Assembly (NCBI GenBank): GCA_937881285.1 | Contig: CALGEU010000029.1 | Coordinates: 1 to 5,020, forward strand | Length of the DNA: 5,020 bases | From: an uncultured Clostridia bacterium | Lineage (GTDB): Bacteria > Bacillota > Clostridia > Christensenellales > CAG-917 | Direction: 5' to 3' | Notes under the pieces: generated by a model | What the model saw: only the letters and a program-made list of their open reading frames with translations | Database searches by the model: none | What the model was told of the DNA's origin: nothing | Position numbers and translations under genes: made by a program | Shown: in pieces, positions 1 to 5,020 of the stretch | How positions within the stretch are numbered: the first letter of the stretch is position 1 | Layout of the letters: every line of letters begins with the position of its first letter

Positions 1-55
1 GAGCGTCTGGCTACGGACCAGAAGGTCAGGGGTTCGAATCCCTTATGCTACGCCA
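1..55 (+). tRNA. tRNA-Arg (anticodon ACG), 3' part; 5' end outside window
   Basis: This is the 3' three-quarters of an arginine tRNA that decodes CGN codons; A34 is normally converted to inosine by TadA. The visible parts fold canonically. The 3' strand of the D stem is at 1-4. The anticodon stem is 6-10 paired with 18-22, with loop CTACGGA at 11-17 and anticodon ACG at 13-15. The variable loop is 23-27. The T arm has stem 28-32/40-44 and loop TTCGAAT. The acceptor 3' strand ATGCTAC is at 45-51, followed by discriminator G52 and an encoded CCA at 53-55. About 20 nt of the 5' end (5' acceptor strand and most of the D arm) lie before the window. A terminator follows directly, so it is probably the last gene of its transcript. 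Confidence 0.95.
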
Positions 56-57
56 AC

Positions 58-91
58 AAAACCCAACTCACAGAGTTGGGTTTTTGTTTTT
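58..91 (+). terminator. Intrinsic terminator of tRNA-Arg
   Basis: A perfect 12-bp stem pairs 58-69 (AAAACCCAACTC) with 73-84 (GAGTTGGGTTTT) around an ACA loop. It is followed by a T-rich tract (TTTTTGTTTTT) running to 91. It starts 3 nt after the encoded CCA, which fits a Rho-independent terminator for the tRNA. Confidence 0.92.
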
Positions 92-95
92 ATAC

Positions 96-190
96 GCACA
101 ATGTTTCGAACGTGTGCTTTGCACTCCGAAACTTTGTTGTGCCCTGCCCTACGGTCAGGCTGCACGCGATTGACCTTTGGTAACAATCGC
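96..190. other. Cluster of three hairpins between the two tRNA-tail copies
   Basis: Three consecutive imperfect palindromes fill this stretch. The first, 96-142, pairs GCACAA with TTGTGC, GTTTCG with CGAAAC, and GTGC with GCAC around a TTT loop. The second, 143-159, pairs CCTG with CAGG and an inner CC with GG. The third, 166-190, pairs GCGATTG with CAATCGC and ACC with GGT around TTT. No open frame here resembles a known protein. It could be a palindromic interspersed repeat (REP or MITE-like), a structured RNA ended by the hairpin at 224-245, or decayed sequence. The pairing is seen directly; any function is unknown. Confidence 0.5.
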
Positions 191-197
191 TGATGAG

Positions 198-256
198 CGA
201 ATCCCCTATGCTGTGCCAATAAACTCCAACTCATAAGAGTTGGGGCTTTGTTTTAT
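198..256 (+). repeat. Degenerate second copy of the tRNA-Arg 3' end plus terminator
   Basis: Positions 198-218 match 35-55 of the tRNA at 18 of 21 bases, from the T loop through the CCA. The similarity continues collinearly into the terminator (219-256 against 56-91), all at an offset of 163 bp. The 5' acceptor strand and a proper anticodon arm are absent, so this is not a functional tRNA. It may be the remnant of a tandem tRNA duplication, an attachment-site-like direct repeat from integration at the tRNA 3' end, or a tRNA-derived repeat. Confidence 0.7.
224..254 (+). terminator. Terminator-like hairpin, possibly acting in both directions
   Basis: A 9-bp stem (224-232 with 237-245, one G-T pair) closes an ATAA loop and is followed by CTTTGTTTT. 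It is the counterpart of the tRNA terminator in the duplicated tail. Read on the - strand it is followed by TTTATT, so it could also stop transcripts leaving the CRISPR array about 80 nt away. The U-run in that direction is weak. Confidence 0.6.
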
Positions 257-325
257 AACATTCGAATAACGAACTCTGCCATACAGTTTTCGCACTACAA
301 TTCCGTTGTCCCTTTTCGTCAAATC
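257..325. other. Short intergenic stretch, no feature recognised
   Basis: This is the DNA between the duplicated tRNA tail and the leader-distal end of the array. I see no coding frame, convincing promoter or clear anti-repeat on either strand. It is the leader-distal flank of the CRISPR array. Confidence 0.5.
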
Positions 326-361
326 TAACGCTACGCTTTTATGATAACATCATACTCAAAC
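326..361 (-). repeat. Degenerate leader-distal terminal repeat
   Basis: The right part of this unit (ACATCATACTCAAAC, 347-361) is intact. The first 12 bases on the + strand (326-337), which are the 3' end in crRNA sense, match the consensus at only one position, and positions 342 and 346 also differ. It sits exactly one 30-bp spacer from the next repeat. Decay of the last repeat is typical of the old, leader-distal end of an array and helps fix the array orientation. Confidence 0.9.
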
Positions 362-1744
362 TCCGTCGCTCATACAATCGAATATAATGCGGTTTTACTA
401 CCATTTAAGATGACACCATACTCAAACCAGTCAATAGGTATTTGCGGTGCTTCTTGAGTTTTACTACCATTTAAGATGACATCATACTCAAACTGTGGTT
501 GTATCGACGTTGACAATCTCGATGTTTTACTACCATTTAAGATGACATCATACTCAAACTTCCGGTGCAGCAGATAGTGCAGTATAAGAGTTTTACTACC
601 ATTTAAGATGACATCATACTCAAACTGGCGTTGTTGATTATATCGCCATTGAGTAGTTTTACTACCATTTAAGATGACATCATACTCAAACAAGCAGCGT
701 GAAAACAAGGTTAATCACAAAGTTTTACTACCATTTAAGATGACATCATACTCAAACTATGATTGTGTCCGAAAAGAATCTGCCTAAGTTTTACTACCAT
801 TTAAGATGACATCATACTCAAACTGCAGAAATGCCTTTTAAGTTCAATGAAGAGTTTTACTACCATTTAAGATGACATCATACTCAAACTAAGGATATAC
901 CAGAATAACGATTTGTATTGTTTTACTACCATTTAAGATGACATCATACTCAAACAATAATGGCACAACAAGCAACCGGAACACTGTTTTACTACCATTT
1001 AAGATGACATCATACTCAAACACCGTCTCCATACTTAACTACAACTGCAACGTTTTACTACCATTTAAGATGACATCATACTCAAACAATAGTCATTGCA
1101 TGCTTATCGATTTCGTAGTTTTACTACCATTTAAGATGACATCATACTCAAACATCGAAATATGAATAAAGACCAACAATCAGTTTTACTACCATTTAAG
1201 ATGACATCATACTCAAACTATTATCAAGGCGATATAGACGGTCAGCAGGTTTTACTACCATTTAAGATGACATCATACTCAAACATAACGGAATTCAGAA
1301 TTCTACTCGTGGTGTTTTACTACCATTTAAGATGACATCATACTCAAACATATATTCCATAATTACCAACAGCGTATAGTTTTACTACCATTTAAGATGA
1401 CATCATACTCAAACACATTTTGTTATACGAAATAATTAAGTAATGTTTTACTACCATTTAAGATGACATCATACTCAAACAGAAAAGAGCATATCTCGAG
1501 CCTGTCGATTGTTTTACTACCATTTAAGATGACATCATACTCAAACATTCATTCCGAGACTTTCTCACAAGTGGTTGTTTTACTACCATTTAAGATGACA
1601 TCATACTCAAACCGTCTTTGCCTGTTATGCCACTTTTTGCAAGTTTTACTACCATTTAAGATGACATCATACTCAAACCCATATCGAAGTTCCACCCCCT
1701 GAACTTTTGTTTTACTACCATTTAAGATGACATCATACTCAAAC
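326..1744 (-). CRISPR. Type II-A CRISPR array, 22 repeats and 21 spacers
   Basis: The repeat is 36 bp. Read on the - strand (crRNA sense) it begins GTTTGAGTATGATG and ends AAATGGTAGTAAAAC, like other II-A repeats. Repeats start at 326 (degenerate), 392, 458, 524, 590, 656, 722, 788, 854, 920, 986, 1052, 1118, 1183, 1249, 1314, 1379, 1445, 1511, 1577, 1643 and 1709. Spacers are 30 bp, except 29 bp at 1154-1182, 1285-1313 and 1350-1378. All look unique by eye, so the array has probably been adaptively active. It is transcribed from the leader at 1745-1815 toward the tRNA, in the same direction as the cas genes. In II-A systems the precursor is paired with tracrRNA, bound by Cas9 and cut by RNase III. 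The newest spacer should be 1679-1708 and the oldest 362-391. Short open frames through the array are artefacts of the 66-bp period. Confidence 0.98.
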
Positions 1745-1751
1745 CCCAAAT
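1745..1751 (-). promoter_or_regulatory. Putative leader-anchoring sequence next to the first repeat
   Basis: The last 7 nt of the leader in crRNA sense read ATTTGGG, one base different from ATTTGAG. ATTTGAG is the leader-anchoring sequence described for Streptococcus thermophilus CRISPR1, where it fixes the site of polarized spacer integration. Position and similarity support the same role here; this is inference by analogy. Confidence 0.55.
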
Positions 1752-1815
1752 TTGAGCATGTTTGCGCACCATACGCAGAAATCTAAATGGCAGAGATGTC
1801 ATCGATTTGATTTTA
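1745..1815 (-). promoter_or_regulatory. CRISPR leader between csn2 and the first repeat
   Basis: The 71 bp between the csn2 stop and the leader-proximal repeat form the leader. In other II-A systems this region carries the array promoter and directs Cas1-Cas2 to insert new spacers here. I could not find a well-spaced -35/-10 pair on the - strand: ATGACA (1797-1802) and TATGGT (1768-1773) are about 23 nt apart, too far. The array may depend partly on read-through from the cas operon. The leader also carries three blocks complementary to the repeat, described in the findings. Confidence 0.75.
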
Positions 1816-2499
1816 TCACACAAATTCGTTTTCGACAATAATCTCGCATAAATCATTGTCAATTATTCTAACAGGCTCTTCTTTCATGCGCTTAAACTGC
1901 GTCCGCTCCAAAAACATAACGGAATAGTCTGCATATTCTATATGTGTAATAAGTGACAAAAAGTCCGCATCACTTAAAAAAGTTCTCAAATTCACCACCA
2001 CGAACATTTTTGTCCCGGCAAATTTTGATGATAAGTCAAAATAGTCGGCAATTTTTTCGACAACGGATATGCTCGTGTCAGATGGCTGCACTTTCAGCAC
2101 TTTCAAGATCTCTTGCAATGAAAACTCTGCATTGTATTCAATTTGCAACGGGAAATCAAAAGACACAAGATCGACAAATGATAAAATTCTTCCTTTTAGT
2201 TCTGCATACTCGGAAAAATAATCATTGTTTACCGTTGCCACGATGTTGTCATACACTCCACCGATTATTTTCTTGTTATTATAAGAAAGATTGAATATGT
2301 CAAATATGATCTCGCCGCATTTTTTGAAAGATATGTTTTTTCCGTTTTCATCAAAGATAAAATCGCCGTCTTCTCCACTATATTGGTCTAAAAAATCCTT
2401 ACAATAGCTAACAAACTTTTCGGGATTTTCAACGACCAGTACACCCACTCCATTTTTCAGTTCAAACGGTTTCGAAAAATCAAAATGACATATTTTCAT
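1816..2499 (-). CDS. csn2: CRISPR adaptation protein Csn2 (type II-A)
   Basis: This 227-aa protein has the size of the short Csn2 family. Csn2 forms a calcium-dependent ring tetramer that binds and slides on double-stranded DNA ends, and it is required with Cas1, Cas2 and Cas9 for spacer acquisition in type II-A systems. Family-like segments visible are LVVENP (residues 21-26), GEDGDFIF (42-49), the helical stretch after EYNAEFSLQEIL (121-132), the strand FVVVNLRTFLSD (166-177), and a C-terminal IIDNDLCEI (212-220). The ATG overlaps the cas2 stop as ATGA (2496-2499), so translation is probably coupled; no strong Shine-Dalgarno precedes it. Its stop is 71 nt from the CRISPR array. The assignment rests on motif recall, gene order and length, and it defines the subtype as II-A. 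Confidence 0.93.
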   Translation of the reverse strand: MKICHFDFSKPFELKNGVGVLVVENPEKFVSYCKDFLDQYSGEDGDFIFDENGKNISFKKCGEIIFDIFNLSYNNKKIIGGVYDNIVATVNNDYFSEYAELKGRILSFVDLVSFDFPLQIEYNAEFSLQEILKVLKVQPSDTSISVVEKIADYFDLSSKFAGTKMFVVVNLRTFLSDADFLSLITHIEYADYSVMFLERTQFKRMKEEPVRIIDNDLCEIIVENEFV

Positions 2500-2816
2500 A
2501 GCACTACAAACTTTTCATCGCTGTCAACGACATTTCCTGAAACGCACCCGACGACACATTCCATTCTTTCGAATTGTCGCTCTGTAACGGTAAGCATCTG
2601 AACAAGACCGTTCTTTGCACAATGTTTTCGAACATTTTCTTTAATCGCTTCACCCACCGTGTTGTTCAACACGATTTTGCTATAAACGGATTCTTGCAAC
2701 ATTACAAAGCCGCTTTTTATCAAGAATTTTCTAAATGAACGATATGCCGCACGTTCTTGCGACGTCTCAACCGGCAAATCAAAAAACACCAAAATACGCA
2801 TAAATCTATAACTCAT
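2496..2816 (-). CDS. cas2: CRISPR-associated protein Cas2
   Basis: This 106-aa protein is the structural partner of Cas1 in the spacer integrase, where a Cas2 dimer bridges two Cas1 dimers and holds the prespacer. The N-terminus MSYRFMRILVFFDLPVET is characteristic of II-A Cas2, with a first ferredoxin-fold beta strand ending in the conserved Asp13. It is followed by a helix (ERAAYRSFRKFLIKSGF, 21-37), then a QESVYSKI strand and LTVTERQF (75-82). I prefer the start at 2816 over Met6 because related II-A Cas2 proteins also begin MSYR. That start overlaps the 3' end of cas1 by 11 nt, and the stop overlaps the csn2 start by 4 nt, so expression is probably coupled. No convincing Shine-Dalgarno is visible. 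Confidence 0.95.
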   Translation of the reverse strand: MSYRFMRILVFFDLPVETSQERAAYRSFRKFLIKSGFVMLQESVYSKIVLNNTVGEAIKENVRKHCAKNGLVQMLTVTERQFERMECVVGCVSGNVVDSDEKFVVL

Positions 2817-3672
2817 AAAAGCTTATTTGAGAAAGATCTCCCGTACACAATGCGTTGAAGACACTTTTGCAATAAATGTTTATCGCATCCGAAACACTAT
2901 ACTCTTTGCCGACTATAGACACTTTTATATTGAGAATATTTTGCAACAGCCGTTTTGAATCCACATCCAACGTTTCTCCTGCCATCGAAAAAACTACTCT
3001 GTCGACTAAGACTCTAAAAGGCTCCATCAAATCGCATGAAAAGTTGAACGGATTAAATTCATTCCTATGGTACAATCCCATTTGCGTATTATACCCGTTT
3101 GCAACAACGGCCCTGTTGAATGCCGACAAAATTATTGCATATCCGTAATCCAATGCGCTATTTGAAAAACACTGTTTATTTCTGGAAAAAGACAATCCGA
3201 ACAACGCGTTGAAATACACTTTTGCAGCGTGCCCTTCTCTGTTGCTTACATCGCAGGGCTGCAATTCTTCGATATACGAATACAACATTTTATACTGTTC
3301 GCAACCGAGATCTTTCAAATGCTTTGCTTGCTGATAAATTTTATTGGCAACGATCTCGGTCCAAACTTCGTTCCTAATGTTTTCATTCCACTCTATTTGT
3401 GTCTTAAGTTTTTTGCTTGCATCGTGACTTCCGTTCAACGGCAACAGTTGAGAATGCGGATTGTGTTGTTCATCGCAAAAAACGATATTTATTTTGTTCT
3501 TAATAAGTTCGCAGACAAGCGCCGCAGTGAATGATACTGCAGTTGACTCAACTATAAGTGTAGATATTTCAGAAAGATGAATCTTTTTTATTTGCTCGTT
3601 TCTACACACGAGATATCCCATTTTATATTCGAGTTTACTGTGTGTAGAAACGACAACTGTACGCCAACTCAT
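2806..3672 (-). CDS. cas1: CRISPR-associated endonuclease/integrase Cas1 (type II)
   Basis: This 288-aa protein has the normal length for type II Cas1. It is the metal-dependent integrase that joins prespacers to the leader-proximal repeat by two transesterification steps. The N-terminal beta-sandwich begins MSWRTVVVSTHSKLEYKMGY. The alpha-helical catalytic domain carries the expected triad: Glu146 in NREGHAAKVYF, His202 in GLYHRNEFNPFN, and Glu217 in DLMEPFR. The ATG overlaps the cas9 stop as ATGA (3669-3672), and the 3' end overlaps cas2 by 11 nt. No strong ribosome binding site precedes the start, which suggests translational coupling to cas9. The frame is intact and all catalytic residues are present, so the protein should be active. 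Confidence 0.97.
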   Translation of the reverse strand: MSWRTVVVSTHSKLEYKMGYLVCRNEQIKKIHLSEISTLIVESTAVSFTAALVCELIKNKINIVFCDEQHNPHSQLLPLNGSHDASKKLKTQIEWNENIRNEVWTEIVANKIYQQAKHLKDLGCEQYKMLYSYIEELQPCDVSNREGHAAKVYFNALFGLSFSRNKQCFSNSALDYGYAIILSAFNRAVVANGYNTQMGLYHRNEFNPFNFSCDLMEPFRVLVDRVVFSMAGETLDVDSKRLLQNILNIKVSIVGKEYSVSDAINIYCKSVFNALCTGDLSQISFYEL

Positions 3673-5020
3673 TGTTTGTAAAACGACGTGAGATTTTTTA
3701 CGTCTTTATAATATCCTGTCGGCGACTGAGTTATGAGCAAACATTCGTCATTTGCTGATAGTTTTTTATTGCAAGTTAAAGAACCTGCCTTTGACACACC
3801 TTTTAACAATTCAAAATTTGATAAAGCACTATTACACTGCATTAAGTGCAAAATTTCATTCAAAACGATACATTGTTCTTCAAGCGTCAAACTTTCAAAA
3901 GTATCTCTCTTTTCAACAAGAAAATCGGACTGCTTTCTCAATGTAGATATATTAGCGTATGGCCGAGACATCAACTTTTCAACCAACGTATTATATAGCA
4001 TCTGATTGCCTTTCCTGTCGATTTTGTCATATCGTTCATCTATCTCTATGGCTTTATTTTTCTTTCTTTTTTCAAGGTACGAAACTATTCTTTTTGAATA
4101 AATCGCCGTTTCACGATCAAGAATAAGTTGATTTGCATTGCATATAGTCAACGAATTGTTCGTCTTTCCCCTAAGCCAAACGTAAGCACCATTCAACTTC
4201 AGCAAAGAATTTATCTTAATATTGTCTATTAAAATTTGCGGATTCGTAAGCGACACGCAATTTTTCAAATAGTCAAACACGTTTTCTTTTCCTAACATAT
4301 CGACATAGATCGGTATTGCTTCTATCGATAATTGCATTTTACCTTTCTTATCAATGCTCCTGACAAGCGCAAAATAAGCAGTAGTCGCATTATCGTAACC
4401 GCCATATTTTGCTATGTTTTCAAGCGGGCAATTGCGTTTAAGCGGTATCAGTTTTCCGTTTGCGCCTTTAGATTTGATAGTAGCATTAAAAAGTTCGCCC
4501 TTTCCTTCTGACGTGAAACGCACGACTCTGCACGTGTTTTTGTTGACTACCGTGACAATCTTTTCTTTCATAGACGGCATCCACGCATTTTTCACGTTGC
4601 CGTCAAACAGTTTCGACATATTGTAACTGTCTATGCCGTTATTTTTGAAATACACGGACGCATCTCTATTAAACTTCGTATAATAAACGTTTCCGACAAC
4701 GATGTTCAGATATGCGTCTTTTGCGTGATGCAAATCGTTGAGTTCTCTGACCTTTACAATCAACGGATTGTCACTATCTTTATTGATATGATTTTTGAAA
4801 TCTACAACATTGCTCGCTTTTGAATACACAATATCGGCATCCGGATAAAGGCGTTTCAGAATTTGTGCAACCGCTTTTGTGCTTTGTCTTGTTTCAACCA
4901 GTTGACGATTGATGAAATCACTCAACTCTTCTTGTGTAAGCGCAGTATACCGTGTAAGTCTCTTTAATTTTTCATCGCCGATCAAACCTTTATCGTGCCA
5001 CAAAGACCAGATCGACAACA
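3669..5020 (-). CDS. cas9: Cas9 endonuclease (type II-A), C-terminal part; 5' end outside window
   Basis: About 449 residues are visible, and the frame is open to the right edge, so the TTG at 5016-5018 is an internal Leu codon, not the start. Cas9 uses a crRNA:tracrRNA duplex to find and cut DNA. In order (fragment numbering), residues 1-30 end the HNH region. RuvC-III includes FINRQLVETRQSTKAVAQIL (35-54) and VRELNDLHHAKDAYLN (90-105), with His98 and Asp101 matching S. pyogenes H983 and D986. The PAM-interacting domain follows, marked by KYGGYDNATTAYFALV (204-219) and the terminal ITQSPTGYYKDV (429-440). The tail after Asp101 is 348 residues, against 382 in S. pyogenes, so this Cas9 is somewhat shorter there. 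The HNH catalytic His, RuvC-I and RuvC-II are off-window. The PAM-reading arginines of S. pyogenes Cas9 appear replaced (see findings). It heads the visible operon and overlaps cas1 by 4 nt. Confidence 0.97.
   Translation of the reverse strand, partial: LSIWSLWHDKGLIGDEKLKRLTRYTALTQEELSDFINRQLVETRQSTKAVAQILKRLYPDADIVYSKASNVVDFKNHINKDSDNPLIVKVRELNDLHHAKDAYLNIVVGNVYYTKFNRDASVYFKNNGIDSYNMSKLFDGNVKNAWMPSMKEKIVTVVNKNTCRVVRFTSEGKGELFNATIKSKGANGKLIPLKRNCPLENIAKYGGYDNATTAYFALVRSIDKKGKMQLSIEAIPIYVDMLGKENVFDYLKNCVSLTNPQILIDNIKINSLLKLNGAYVWLRGKTNNSLTICNANQLILDRETAIYSKRIVSYLEKRKKNKAIEIDERYDKIDRKGNQMLYNTLVEKLMSRPYANISTLRKQSDFLVEKRDTFESLTLEEQCIVLNEILHLMQCNSALSNFELLKGVSKAGSLTCNKKLSANDECLLITQSPTGYYKDVKNLTSFYKQ

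Noticed and set aside
43..234. 63-aa open frame on the - strand over the tRNA tail and hairpins
   Set aside because: It overlaps the tRNA 3' end and both terminator hairpins and has no recognisable protein features.
326..391. Degenerate left repeat considered as a tracrRNA anti-repeat
   Set aside because: It lies exactly one 30-bp spacer from the next repeat and is followed on the + strand by array, not tracrRNA hairpins; it is better explained as a decayed terminal repeat.
1709..1744. TATGAT inside every repeat (crRNA sense) as a -10 box giving each spacer its own promoter, as in some type II-C arrays
   Set aside because: No -35 element at the right distance in the leader or repeat, the extended -10 TG is off by one base, and II-A arrays are not known to use this arrangement.
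370..1749. Open frames through the array on both strands, with a repeated peptide such as FEYDVILNGSKT or LLPFKMTSYSN
   Set aside because: They come from the CRISPR repeat with a 66-bp period, which is a multiple of 3. The peptide is just the translated repeat, and the segments between are unrelated spacers.
1709..1815. Possible tracrRNA on the + strand, using the last repeat as anti-repeat and the leader as its tail
   Set aside because: The leader does not form the nexus and terminal hairpins expected after an anti-repeat, and no U-run terminator follows before csn2 coding sequence.
1953..4626. Several + strand open frames of 64-113 aa opposite csn2, cas1 and cas9
   Set aside because: They lie antisense within well-supported cas genes and encode no recognisable protein.

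Overview
The window holds most of a type II-A CRISPR-Cas locus, lying just downstream of a tRNA-Arg gene. Moderate-to-low GC, a genome-encoded tRNA CCA end, the Csn2 protein and a Cas9 tail similar to streptococcal-type Cas9 point to a Bacillota (Firmicutes) bacterium, probably an uncultured gut-type Clostridia or relative. The taxonomic guess is inference only.

Layout, left to right: (1) 1-55, the 3' part of tRNA-Arg(ACG) on the + strand, with a strong intrinsic terminator at 58-91. (2) 92-256, a hairpin-rich interval ending in a second, degenerate copy of the tRNA 3' end plus terminator, displaced by exactly 163 bp. (3) 257-325, short intergenic DNA with nothing recognised. (4) 326-1744, a CRISPR array of 22 repeats of 36 bp (21 good, one degenerate at the left end) and 21 distinct spacers of 29-30 bp. 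(5) 1745-1815, a 71-bp leader. (6) 1816-5020, on the - strand and in transcription order, cas9 (3' part only, cut by the window edge), cas1, cas2 and csn2.

The array and the cas genes read in the same (-) direction. Three signs agree: the degenerate terminal repeat is at the left end, the csn2-side junction carries a sequence like the known II-A leader-anchoring sequence, and the repeat in - orientation resembles other II-A repeats. Cas9 is the crRNA/tracrRNA-guided nuclease. Cas1, Cas2 and Csn2 (with Cas9) acquire new 30-bp spacers and insert them at the leader end near 1744. The four genes overlap by 4, 11 and 4 nt and form one operon, and no terminator is visible between csn2 and the array. 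The tracrRNA and the 5' two-thirds of cas9 are not in the window.

This is a recognisable II-A system, not a new system class. The less ordinary points are the anti-repeat-like blocks in the leader, including a 10-bp inverted repeat across the leader-repeat junction; the apparent loss of the two PAM-reading arginines in Cas9; and the duplicated tRNA tail with hairpins beside the locus.
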